Assembly: GCA_964559275.1 (NCBI GenBank)
Contig: CAZLGC010000010.1
Span: 1-25,082, forward strand
From: CAZLGC01 sp964559275
GTDB lineage: Bacteria > Patescibacteriota > CALEFQ01
DNA: 25,082 nucleotides
Direction: 5' to 3'
The position numbers were made by a program, and so were the translations under genes. Positions 1 through 6,532 of the stretch are shown piece by piece (within the stretch, counting starts at the first letter, position 1; each line of letters opens with the position of its first letter). The notes beneath the pieces are model-generated. The model worked only from the letters and a program-made list of their open reading frames with translations. It was not told where the DNA came from and made no database searches.

Positions 1-1
1 C

Positions 2-499
2 TTGAATATCATTGTCGACCCCGGTATGGATAGAGCCAAGTTGCTAAAGGCTCTCAAAGAAGAAGGATTGTCTGTTTCTGATATTGACTTCGTTTTTTTG
101 ACCCATTCTCATTCCGACCATATCTTGTTGGCGGGAATTTTTGACAAAGCCAAAGTGATTGACGAAAGCAAAGTTTATTCCTGGAACGGACGGCTGGAAA
201 GGCACAAAGGTAGAATTCCTGGCACCAATATCAAGATTATAAAAACTCCCGGCCACGACCCGTGCCAGGCAACACCAATAGTTGATACAAAAAAGTATGG
301 CAAGGTGGCGATTGCCTCTGACCTTTTTTGGTGGGCAGACAACGAGAAACAGGAACACGACAGAGAGAGTTTGCTGTTTAGGAAGGATCCATACGGTGGG
401 AAGGATGAAAAACTTACGCGGCAAAGTCGGGAAAAGATCCTGGAGATAGCTGACTACATTGTTCCCGGGCACGGGCAGATATTCGCAGTTACTAAGTAG
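2..499 (+). CDS. MBL-fold metallohydrolase, 5'-truncated by window edge
   Basis: This is the C-terminal part of a metallo-beta-lactamase-fold hydrolase. The zinc-binding HxHxDH signature is present as THSHSDH (visible residues 34-40). Later metal ligands follow: His in TPGHD (about 85), Asp in IASD (about 107) and His in VPGHG (about 157). The open frame begins at base 2 with TTG, but the sequence enters directly in a beta-strand (NIIVDPGMD), so the true start most likely lies upstream of the window. Such enzymes hydrolyse thioesters, phosphodiesters or lactams; nothing here fixes the substrate. The gene ends in TAG, followed by a hairpin terminator. The fold is certain, the substrate unknown. 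Confidence 0.9.
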   Translation: MNIIVDPGMDRAKLLKALKEEGLSVSDIDFVFLTHSHSDHILLAGIFDKAKVIDESKVYSWNGRLERHKGRIPGTNIKIIKTPGHDPCQATPIVDTKKYGKVAIASDLFWWADNEKQEHDRESLLFRKDPYGGKDEKLTRQSREKILEIADYIVPGHGQIFAVTK

Positions 500-524
500 T
501 GTAGGCAATAAAAAGGCAAATCAG

Positions 525-544
525 CGCTTATTTAAGCGTTTTTT
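525..544 (+). terminator. Rho-independent terminator after MBL gene
   Basis: CGCTT (525-529) pairs with AAGCG (534-538) across a four-base loop and is followed at once by six T. It sits 26 bp past the MBL stop codon and separates that gene from the CorA-like gene. The stem is short, but the T-run is good. Confidence 0.65.
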
Positions 545-545
545 G

Positions 546-574
546 TTTTGATGAATCTTCTGTTATGTTATAAT
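546..574 (+). promoter_or_regulatory. Promoter of the CorA-like gene
   Basis: A perfect TATAAT lies at 569-574. The -35 region is poor (TTTTGA at 546-551 with a 17-bp spacer). The predicted start near 581 leaves a leader of about 20 nt without an SD sequence before ATG 601, the usual style of the AT-richer genes in this window. Confidence 0.5.
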
Positions 575-600
575 TGATGTATACAATATAAAACTCAAAT

Positions 601-1779
601 ATGAAAAATAGAAATTTACTGACATTGACCGGCTTGGTGATTATCGTGATGGCCATGTTTTTTGCTATGGCTTTGCCCAGAGCCGATGCCCAAACATCCG
701 ATCCCACCGGCTTACCAGAGCTGGAGTTGTTCCGCGGAGATGACGGGGCCGGTATACCCGAGGAGGTTCAGTACATAGGTGACTCCAGCACAGAACCAGT
801 TGTGATTAAGGTGATTAAGTACAATGGCAACTCTTTTGACGAGGCGGTTGTAGCGACAGCTGCTGATGCCCAGGCCTTTGTTGAAGAAGGTTATGTCACC
901 TGGATTGATGTTAACGGAGTACATGATGAAACAGTGATCGAAGAATTCGGCGAGGTTTTTGGCCTATCACCTTCTGTTCAGCAGGATATCGCCAATACTA
1001 CCCGACTTCCTCACATGGAAGACAGCAACGATTATATATTCCTGAGCCTAGAAATGCTTAACAAAGATTTTGCTATTGATGCTGCCAAGCTGGAGCAGAT
1101 CAGCCTGGTTCTAGGCAAAGATTATGTCATTTCTTTCCAGGAAAGTGATGATAATGATTTCAGTTCAGTCTACGATCGGCTAGTTGAAAAAAGAGGCAAC
1201 ATTCCCGAGAAGGGTAGCGATTATTTAGGATTTGCCCTGGTGGACACCATTGTCGATAGCTATTTTCCGGCAATTGACGCCATGAACGAGCAGGTCAATG
1301 TTATTGAGAAGAAACTTATCGATTCACCGAACGAGGAATTGCTGGAAAGCATTTATACCATCAAGCGGGAAGTGACTATCGGGCGGCAGATAATCATTCC
1401 CATGCGCGAAATTATCTACAGCCTGGCTAATTATGATTACCCCTTAATTTCTCCCGAGATCAAAGATTATTATGGCATCACTTACGAGAATGTTGATTAT
1501 CTGGGTAACATTATCGAGACTTTCAGCAACATCACTTCGGACATGGTCAATTTCTACATCTCCATTTATGGTCATGATACCAATAACCTGCTCAAGTTTT
1601 TGACCATCTTCACGACTATCCTGTTTGTGCTTTCTTTTGTGGCCGCGGTTTACGGTACTGATTTTAGCCAATTCCACGCAGATGAAAAGCGCAAGCGCGG
1701 ACATGTCATAATCGTGTTTGTAATGATCGGGTTGGCCGTTTTACTAGTCATGTATTTTGCCCTGGCGGGTTGGCTCTAA
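601..1779 (+). CDS. CorA-family transporter homologue with signal peptide and altered GMN motif
   Basis: The body (about residues 65-330) follows the CorA Mg2+/Co2+ channel soluble domain: TWIDVNGVHD near 100-109, then a glycine-leucine-serine-proline stretch and a PHMED segment near 137-141. The C-terminus has two membrane segments (about 330-350 and 368-389), as in CorA. Two features are unusual. First, residues 1-31 look like a Sec signal peptide: a basic start, a hydrophobic core at 9-25 and an ADA-Q cleavage-like site. Canonical CorA has a cytoplasmic N-terminal domain. Second, the YGMNF signature that forms the selectivity mouth reads YGTDF (351-355). The loop between the two helices is rich in K/R (363-366). 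With 392 residues it is longer than the usual 316-350. The family is certain; transport of Mg2+ is doubtful. It is monocistronic, with its own promoter. Confidence 0.85.
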   Translation: MKNRNLLTLTGLVIIVMAMFFAMALPRADAQTSDPTGLPELELFRGDDGAGIPEEVQYIGDSSTEPVVIKVIKYNGNSFDEAVVATAADAQAFVEEGYVTWIDVNGVHDETVIEEFGEVFGLSPSVQQDIANTTRLPHMEDSNDYIFLSLEMLNKDFAIDAAKLEQISLVLGKDYVISFQESDDNDFSSVYDRLVEKRGNIPEKGSDYLGFALVDTIVDSYFPAIDAMNEQVNVIEKKLIDSPNEELLESIYTIKREVTIGRQIIIPMREIIYSLANYDYPLISPEIKDYYGITYENVDYLGNIIETFSNITSDMVNFYISIYGHDTNNLLKFLTIFTTILFVLSFVAAVYGTDFSQFHADEKRKRGHVIIVFVMIGLAVLLVMYFALAGWL

Positions 1780-1803
1780 GTAGAAAGCTTTCGATAATAA
1801 GAA

Positions 1804-1829
1804 AGGCGCCGAGTAAGATGTCGGCGCCT
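1804..1829 (-). terminator. Terminator of the zinc-ribbon gene (possibly bidirectional)
   Basis: A perfect 9-bp GC-rich inverted repeat, AGGCGCCGA (1804-1812) and TCGGCGCCT (1821-1829), encloses an 8-base loop. Read on the minus strand it is followed by TTTCTTATTATC. It lies 22 bp past the zinc-ribbon stop. It may also stop readthrough from the CorA-like gene, which ends at 1779. Confidence 0.75.
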
Positions 1830-1851
1830 AGTAGTTTGAAGGCAGTTTCTG

Positions 1852-2007
1852 CTATTGCGGTACGATGTAGGTTTCTCCCAGCTCGTGACCGTTATTGCAG
1901 ATGTTTCCCTCATCGAAGTAGCTGCCGCAAAGGCTGCAGCGGTTGCCGAAGGCTTCGGCAACGACCTCGATCATTTTCTGTTTCGTTTCTTCCTTCAATT
2001 CTGTCAT
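1852..2007 (-). CDS. 51-aa zinc-ribbon-like small protein
   Basis: A very short gene reading MTELKEETKQ at the start and ending HELGETYIVPQ. It has a strong SD (AGGAGG, 5 bases before the ATG), its own promoter upstream and a perfect terminator hairpin downstream, which together make it convincing. The middle carries Cys24-x2-Cys27, then Cys37 and His41, a treble-clef or zinc-ribbon-like ligand set; the N-terminal 20 residues look helical and charged. I do not recognise the family. It could be a small metal-binding regulator or partner protein. It lies just past the P-type ATPase gene on the same strand. Codon use is GC-rich compared with the ATPase. Confidence 0.8.
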   Translation of the reverse strand: MTELKEETKQKMIEVVAEAFGNRCSLCGSYFDEGNICNNGHELGETYIVPQ

Positions 2008-2045
2008 TGTTCCCTCCTGGTTTGTACCGATTTTACGATCTTTGT

Positions 2046-2060
2046 CTGCTATCCTAGCAG
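2046..2060. promoter_or_regulatory. Palindrome across the -10 element
   Basis: CTGCTA (2046-2051) and TAGCAG (2055-2060) form a 6-bp inverted repeat centred on the zinc-ribbon gene's -10. Read on the plus strand it is followed by six T (2062-2067), so it could alternatively be a plus-strand terminator for readthrough from the CorA-like gene. Operator and terminator readings are both open. Confidence 0.4.
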
Positions 2061-2078
2061 ATTTTTTATATTTGTCAA
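2051..2078 (-). promoter_or_regulatory. Promoter of the zinc-ribbon gene
   Basis: On the minus strand, TTGACA (2078-2073) and TAGGAT (2056-2051) are separated by 16 bp, with TGC directly before the -10 (extended -10). It shares the TGCTAG core with the promoters at 4964, 5335 and 23678. Confidence 0.7.
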
Positions 2079-2081
2079 TCG

Positions 2082-4808
2082 TTATTTGGATGTCATTACT
2101 TGATTGTTTTCACCGACTTTCAGGAGTTTCAGGACTAGTCGGAAAATTTCACCAACTACTATGAAAGACAAGCCGCCCAGAGCGCACACCAGCCACATTT
2201 GTCCAGTCAGCGGCTGAGCATCAAAAACACGTTGGAAGGCTGGCACATAGGTCAGGAGCAGCATTGCCACCACTATCCAGCCATAGGCAAGAAAAAGCCA
2301 GGGATTAGAAAAAGTCTCTTTGCAAAAAACGCTTTTTTGGGGTTGGCGCAGATTCAGAGAAAAGGCAATGTGGCAGAAAGAAAACATCACCATCGCCACC
2401 GCTTGCGCAGTTGGAATTGAGCCAGTGGTAGTTTCAACCCAATAGTAGGCCGCCACTGAGAAAGTAGCGGTGATGGCACCAATTACGAATAGGCGAATTG
2501 CCAGCGACTTGGACATGATTTTCTGATTCGCTGGGCGTGGTTTCTTTTCCATCAAGCCTTTGGTCGCCGAGTCAAAAACGAAGGTGATGCCAATCGGACC
2601 CTGAATGAAATAGTTGACAAACAGAATCTGGAAAGGGGTGAAGAGAGCCAGGCCAATGCCAAAAATTGCGGTTCCCAAAAAAGCCAGAATGAAAGAGAAA
2701 AGCCCGGCCATCTGGAACCTAATATACTTCATTAGGTTGTCATACAAAACGCGGCCGTAGCGAACCGCCTTGACGATGGTGGCAAAATTATCGTCCGTCA
2801 AAATCATGACAGCTGCTTCTTTGGAAACATCCGTGCCGGTTATCCCCATAGCCACGCCAATGTCCGCTTTTTTGAGAGCCGGCGCGTCATTGACGCCGTC
2901 ACCGGTCATGGCGACGATATTTTCATTGGCCTGCAGGATTTTCACCAATTTCACCTTATCTTCCGGTGCCACCCGGGCGATTACGCCGATATCCTTAACC
3001 TCGCGGGCGGCTTGCTCGTCGCTCATTTTGGCAAATTCCGCGCCGGTTATAGCCCTTCCTTCAATGCCGAGCTGCTCGGCAATTGCTTCGGCTGTGACAG
3101 CGTGATCACCGGTGATCATGCGTACGCGGACGCCAGCTGATTTGCACTCGGCGATGGCTTTTTTGGCCTCAGCGCGCGGCGGGTCAACTATGCCGACCAT
3201 GGCCAGCAAAGTCAGTTCTTTAATATCTTCAAAATGGTCTGCCTTAGGATCAAAACTTTCGGGCGCAAAATCTTTCTGAGCCACAACCATGACGCGCATA
3301 CCTTGTTCACCCAGCAAGTCGTTTGCCTCAGTTCCTTTGCGACTCAATTCCTCGTCCAGCGGGATTGCCTTACCCTGTAAATTGCGAACAGTTCTGGCCT
3401 TCTTTAGGAGGACGTCGGGAGCACCTTTGATATAGCAGCGGATGACTTCCTGGTCCTGGCTATTCTTCATCTTATGAAAAGTGGCCATAAACTTGTATTC
3501 CGAGTCAAACGGCACTTCGGCAACCCGGGGGTACTGGCGACGTATTTCATCTATGTCTAGCCCCTCTTTGGCGGCCAGGGTGACCAGCGCCCCCTCAGTC
3601 GGGTCGCCAACCAGTTTGCCTTCCTTGATCTCGGCGTCTGAGCAGAGCGCCATTGGCAAAACGTAGGGGTCCAGAGATACGTCTCCGGTTCCGGCGACAC
3701 TGGTGATCTTGCCATCGGTTTCATATCCCTCGCCGGTGATTTCATACCGCTTACCGGCAATAATGAGTGCCCGAGCGGTCATCTGATTCAGAGTGAGGGT
3801 GCCAGTTTTGTCTGAACAAATCGCCGAGGTGGAGCCGAGGGTTTCTACCGCCGGCAGTTTTTTGACAATGGCTTTGCGCTTAGCCAGCTCGCGGGTGCCG
3901 ATCCCCAGAATAGTAGTAACCACAATGGGTAGGGCAGTGGGGATAGCCGCGATGGCAAGAGCGATACCCAGAACATAAAGTTGGTTGAAACTCGCGCCGT
4001 AAAAGAGACCAACCAGAATTATGATGACCAAAGCCACCGCCGCCATAATTGCAATGAAAACAGTCAGCCCGTCCACCTGCTTCTGCAGTGGTGATTTTTC
4101 TTCCTTCGTTTTCTGAATCATGTCGGCGATGTGGCCAACCTCCGTGTTCATGCCGGTGGCTGTCACTACCATTTCACCGCGGCCGCGAGTTACATTCGAA
4201 TTCATGTAGGCCATATTGGTTCGGTCTCCCAGCGGCAGTTCTGTTTGATCGATCGCCGCCGTTGTTTTTTCTACCGGTGTACTTTCACCTGTTAGGGCCG
4301 ACTCTTCAATTTCCAGGGTGGCCGCCACCAGTAGGCGTCCGTCCGCCGGTACTCGGTCACCGGCTTCGAAAATGACGACGTCGCCGGGCACCAGTTCTTC
4401 TACCGGGACTTCGGTGACTTTTCCGTCCCGGCGCACCCGGGCGGTAAAATTCATCATTTTTTGCAGGGCCGCTACACTCTTTTCTGCCTTGCGCTCCTGG
4501 CTGAGCCCGGATATAGCATTGATAACGGTGATTATAAAAAGAACTATAGCCGTAGAGAGGTTTCCGATCACGAGGCTGCCGATGGCAGCAATCAGCAGAA
4601 CTATCCGCATGTAGTCTTTGTATTGACGCAAAAAACCAATCAACAGTGGCTCTTTCTTTTTTTCGGTAAGAGAGTTAGGGCCTAATTCCGCTAGTTTTGC
4701 TTTGGCTGCTTGCTTAGTGAGGCCGTCAGTAGGGGAAACCTCAAACCGGGCAGCTATCTTAGCACTGTCAATTTTGTACCAATTTTCGGTTGTTCGTTTT
4801 TCAGGCAT
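2082..4808 (-). CDS. P-type cation-transporting ATPase (type II-like)
   Basis: An integral membrane pump that couples ATP hydrolysis to cation transport through a phospho-aspartate. In order it has an N-terminal cation-ATPase domain (10-60), the actuator loop with TGES (173-176), the phosphorylation site CSDKTGT with Asp333, the nucleotide-binding KGAPD (461-465) and the hinge TGDGVNDAP (635-643), then C-terminal membrane helices. Its 908 residues match PacL/SERCA-type pumps. Ion-site residues differ: M4 reads IPTALP (290-294) where SERCA has PEGLP, and M6 reads NYFIQG where SERCA has NLVTDG, so Ca2+ specificity should not be assumed. I prefer ATG 4808 to the TTG one codon upstream. There is no SD, and the leader is only about 14 nt from the TATAAT-type promoter. 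Confidence 0.93.
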   Translation of the reverse strand: MPEKRTTENWYKIDSAKIAARFEVSPTDGLTKQAAKAKLAELGPNSLTEKKKEPLLIGFLRQYKDYMRIVLLIAAIGSLVIGNLSTAIVLFIITVINAISGLSQERKAEKSVAALQKMMNFTARVRRDGKVTEVPVEELVPGDVVIFEAGDRVPADGRLLVAATLEIEESALTGESTPVEKTTAAIDQTELPLGDRTNMAYMNSNVTRGRGEMVVTATGMNTEVGHIADMIQKTKEEKSPLQKQVDGLTVFIAIMAAVALVIIILVGLFYGASFNQLYVLGIALAIAAIPTALPIVVTTILGIGTRELAKRKAIVKKLPAVETLGSTSAICSDKTGTLTLNQMTARALIIAGKRYEITGEGYETDGKITSVAGTGDVSLDPYVLPMALCSDAEIKEGKLVGDPTEGALVTLAAKEGLDIDEIRRQYPRVAEVPFDSEYKFMATFHKMKNSQDQEVIRCYIKGAPDVLLKKARTVRNLQGKAIPLDEELSRKGTEANDLLGEQGMRVMVVAQKDFAPESFDPKADHFEDIKELTLLAMVGIVDPPRAEAKKAIAECKSAGVRVRMITGDHAVTAEAIAEQLGIEGRAITGAEFAKMSDEQAAREVKDIGVIARVAPEDKVKLVKILQANENIVAMTGDGVNDAPALKKADIGVAMGITGTDVSKEAAVMILTDDNFATIVKAVRYGRVLYDNLMKYIRFQMAGLFSFILAFLGTAIFGIGLALFTPFQILFVNYFIQGPIGITFVFDSATKGLMEKKPRPANQKIMSKSLAIRLFVIGAITATFSVAAYYWVETTTGSIPTAQAVAMVMFSFCHIAFSLNLRQPQKSVFCKETFSNPWLFLAYGWIVVAMLLLTYVPAFQRVFDAQPLTGQMWLVCALGGLSFIVVGEIFRLVLKLLKVGENNQVMTSK

Positions 4809-4828
4809 CAAATTTCAGTTACTTTATG

Positions 4829-4837
4829 ATTATAGCA
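4829..4837 (-). promoter_or_regulatory. Extended -10 promoter of the P-type ATPase
   Basis: On the minus strand, TGC directly precedes a perfect TATAAT (4834-4829). No convincing -35 is seen. A start near 4822 leaves about 14 nt before ATG 4808 and no SD, that is, a nearly leaderless mRNA. Confidence 0.6.
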
Positions 4838-4860
4838 TGTTTTGTTTGAGTCTGTTTCTT

Positions 4861-4957
4861 CTAAAAAAAAGAAAAAAGCCCCCGCCGTCGAGCGACGGGG
4901 GCTGTGTGTTCCGGTGGTCGGCCGGAACCGGTCGTGGGTTGGCTAAACCCACATGGT
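4861..4957 (-). ncRNA. Candidate small RNA with three hairpins
   Basis: About 97 nt on the minus strand, bounded by a promoter and an intrinsic terminator, with no plausible ORF. The first hairpin pairs GTGGGTT with AACCCAC (4952-4946 with 4940-4934; 7 bp, 5-nt loop). The second pairs GTTCCGG with CCGGAAC (4928-4922 with 4914-4908; 7 bp, 7-nt loop). The third is the terminator. It points towards the P-type ATPase gene 50 bp downstream, so it could be an independent trans-acting RNA or an attenuator-type leader. The ATPase has its own -10, which favours an independent RNA. I do not recognise it as 6S, SRP, tmRNA or RNase P RNA. Confidence 0.6.
4862..4903 (-). terminator. Strong intrinsic terminator of the small RNA
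   Basis: AGCCCCCG (4877-4884) and CGGGGGCT (4896-4903) close a GC-only stem. On the minus strand it is followed by about 15 nearly pure T residues (opposite 4862-4876). This is the best intrinsic terminator in the window. Confidence 0.85.
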
Positions 4958-4963
4958 ATCTAC

Positions 4964-4992
4964 AAGCTAGCACACATTGATGGAAAAGTCAA
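4964..4992 (-). promoter_or_regulatory. Promoter of the small RNA
   Basis: On the minus strand, TTGACT (4992-4987), a 17-bp spacer and TAGCTT (4969-4964) preceded by TGTGC. The TGTGCTAG string is identical to that in the divergent promoter at 5312-5340 and in the PNP promoter. Confidence 0.7.
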
Positions 4993-5088
4993 GTCATTTT
5001 CCACTGGTATTTGTATGGGCGTGTGTTAGGCTAATAATACCGGTTTGCGGTTAGCCGGCAGCTCAGTGGAGGATAGCCGTACTTACCC

Positions 5089-5143
5089 CCCGGGAGACAC
5101 TTTTGGAAGCAAATTTTGCTTCCAAGATTGCCCCTCTCCCGGG
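5089..5143. repeat. Nested inverted repeats
   Basis: CCCGGGAGA (5089-5097) pairs perfectly with TCTCCCGGG (5135-5143). Inside it, TTGGAAGCAAA (5103-5113) pairs with TTTGCTTCCAA (5115-5125), an almost loopless palindrome. This would make a branched or cruciform structure. No gene overlaps it convincingly. Confidence 0.75.
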
Positions 5144-5161
5144 CGGGTAATCCCAGCCCCT

Positions 5162-5200
5162 TCACTCGAAAGCGGATGAAATTCAACTACTTTCGAGTGA
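5162..5200. repeat. 11-bp perfect inverted repeat
   Basis: TCACTCGAAAG (5162-5172) and CTTTCGAGTGA (5190-5200) flank a 17-bp loop. There is no T-run, so it is not an ordinary terminator. Confidence 0.75.
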
Positions 5201-5229
5201 GGAGGCAATATCAAAATCCAAAGCGCAAA

Positions 5230-5260
5230 ATCAAAAACACCGGAAGGGTGTATTTTTGAT
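5230..5260. repeat. Inverted repeat with A/T-tract arms
   Basis: ATCAAAAA (5230-5237) pairs with TTTTTGAT (5253-5260), with an inner CACC/GGTG pairing. A further small stem, TCGCT/AGCGA (about 5269-5284), follows. The stretch 5000-5311 holds only these repeats and no supportable gene. Confidence 0.6.
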
Positions 5261-5311
5261 TGCCAAAATCGCTTGTTGTAGCGAAAAAATGGGTACTGAC
5301 AGATTATTTTC

Positions 5312-5340
5312 TTGACAATGGTATTGATTTGTGCTAGTAT
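5312..5340 (+). promoter_or_regulatory. Strong promoter of the GC-rich transcript
   Basis: Perfect TTGACA (5312-5317), a 17-bp spacer and TAGTAT (5335-5340) with an upstream TGTGC (extended -10). A start near 5347 is expected, exactly where the sequence turns from AT-rich to GC-rich and hairpin-dense. Confidence 0.8.
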
Positions 5341-5760
5341 AGTTTCGTCTCTCCGGCGACCGTGAGTCCGGGGATCAAGCCAGGGTAACCTGGCGCTGGA
5401 CAGTGGAGGGACCCTTCGGGTCCCGTGGCACCGTGTCGGCTCAGCGCGGCCTTTACCACAATTGATGTCGAGCCTTTTTCTACGATGAAAATTGCGGGAT
5501 CCCACGACCTGTGGGTGTAGCACTTCGACCCCATCTCGACTAGGGGTAGTGCTCACCCGGGATTGCCCGCCAGTTTCCCGCGTAAAATTGCGGGAGAAAA
5601 AGGAGGACCGCTTGCAGTATTCAAGCGGATTCACCTAGGTAGCGGATCGTTCGGTCCGCGTATCACGAAAGAACCGCGGGGACTTGGTTTCGGCCAGGTC
5701 CCCGCAACTCTCCCTCTTTGATAGCTCTCTAGTTTTAGAGGCCTGCCAAAGGAGGAGACC

Positions 5761-5976
5761 GTGATCGAATACATGCTCTGGACGACCCTGGTCGTCCCCG
5801 TGCTGACCGCCTGGCTGCCCGAGAGGATGCCGGTTCCGGAGGCTATTGCCCCGGAGACTGTGTCCCTGCTTGGCAGTACGAGTACCACCATCATGGTGCT
5901 TACTCTGAAGGCGGCCGCGGGGAAGTACCTGGTCGTCTGCGATCCGCGGCGCTGGCGCCACCTGAAACCGGTTTAA
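5761..5976 (+). CDS. Hypothetical 71-aa protein (small ORF A)
   Basis: GTG start with an excellent SD (AAAGGAGGAG, five bases upstream); an in-frame ATG lies four codons later. By hand count about 58 of 71 codons end in G or C, which argues for real coding in a GC-rich style. The N-terminus (residues 4-19) is hydrophobic and could be a membrane anchor or signal. The C-terminus holds a Cys and a basic patch (DPRRWRH). I recognise no family. It is the first sizeable ORF of the transcript beginning at 5347 and lies 233 bp before a second ORF of exactly the same length. Function unknown. Confidence 0.55.
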   Translation: MIEYMLWTTLVVPVLTAWLPERMPVPEAIAPETVSLLGSTSTTIMVLTLKAAAGKYLVVCDPRRWRHLKPV

Positions 5977-6161
5977 CGGAGTCAGGGCCCTAGCGCCCGC
6001 CTCAATCACAGCGAGGCCTGCGGGAACGGCCGGCTTTTCTCCCGGAATTGTCACTGACTTTTCGGCAGATCGTCGCGCCTAGTAGGAAGCAGGAACAAAA
6101 GAGGGGGGCGAGCCTATTATGGACTTGGTCCAGAACAGCCGCCCCCGCTAAAATCCTTCCG

Positions 6162-6200
6162 CCTGCTAAGCGGTCTTCACCAAGACCATTTAGCAGGAGG
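6162..6200 (+). promoter_or_regulatory. Hairpin sequestering the ribosome binding site of small ORF B
   Basis: CCTGCTAA (6162-6169) pairs perfectly with TTAGCAGG (6190-6197), and inside it GGTCTT (6172-6177) pairs with AAGACC (6182-6187). The 3' arm contains the first half of the SD AGGAGG (6195-6200). Folding would mask ribosome access to ATG 6210, suggesting translational control (riboswitch-like, thermometer or coupling). Confidence 0.55.
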
Positions 6201-6209
6201 AAAGAACTT

Positions 6210-6425
6210 ATGCAGTTTCTGAAGAAGCTGGCGAGCTTCCGGGAGCATCCTCCGCCCCCGGAGCTTGCCCTGGCCCAGTGGAGCCGATCCGCTGCTGCCC
6301 ACCTGTCGTCTTTGACTGATGGTGACCAGGCAGTAGGCGCCGCTCCCGCGGTCAGTTTCGCAGGCAGGGAAGGTCACCACACTGTTCACTTGAAACGTGG
6401 CAGTATGGTGATGCTCTGGTTCTAA
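6210..6425 (+). CDS. Hypothetical 71-aa protein (small ORF B)
   Basis: ATG start behind AGGAGG at nine bases. It starts MQFLKKLASF and ends SMVMLWF. About 48 of 71 codons end in G or C by hand count. Residues 1-12 are amphipathic and basic; a proline run sits at 14-17, a small-residue-rich middle follows, and the C-terminus is hydrophobic. It has no cysteine and no recognisable domain. It has the same length as ORF A but no obvious sequence similarity. The start codon lies just past a hairpin that partly masks the SD. A bacteriocin-, toxin- or regulator-like small protein is possible, but nothing in the sequence proves it. Confidence 0.5.
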   Translation: MQFLKKLASFREHPPPPELALAQWSRSAAAHLSSLTDGDQAVGAAPAVSFAGREGHHTVHLKRGSMVMLWF

Positions 6426-6496
6426 GTTCGGCCGGACCCCGGTTAAATAGTGGTTGGTCAGCGGCTGCTGTGGCAGTCACTGAGCGGAGGAAACCA

Positions 6497-6532
6497 ATGG
6501 GGGTCGGCCTGGCCAATACCGAACAGGCTTAA
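6497..6532 (+). CDS. Possible 11-codon peptide inside a hairpin
   Basis: GGAGG (6486-6490) stands seven bases before ATG 6497, giving MGVGLANTEQA and a TAA. The surrounding RNA can pair GACCCC (6435-6440) with GGGGTC (6500-6505), plus GGCC and GTTC/GAAC arms, so the SD falls in the loop and the start codon at the stem base. It could be a leader peptide or simply part of a structured RNA. Low confidence. Confidence 0.25.
   Translation: MGVGLANTEQA

Noticed and set aside
5050..5100. tRNA-like stretch (GCCGGCAGCTCAGTGG)
   Set aside because: It resembles the start and D-arm of a tRNA, but no anticodon arm, T-arm or pairing acceptor 3' end can be completed, so it is not a tRNA.
5083..5634. 183-codon open frame on the minus strand
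   Set aside because: It runs through the inverted repeats and straight over the plus-strand promoter at 5312, has no SD or family resemblance, and is explained by the repeat structure and GC-rich sequence.
5635..6054. Open frames on the minus strand opposite small ORF A
   Set aside because: They are shadows of a GC-rich region with few stop codons; no SD or promoter on that strand and no recognisable domains.
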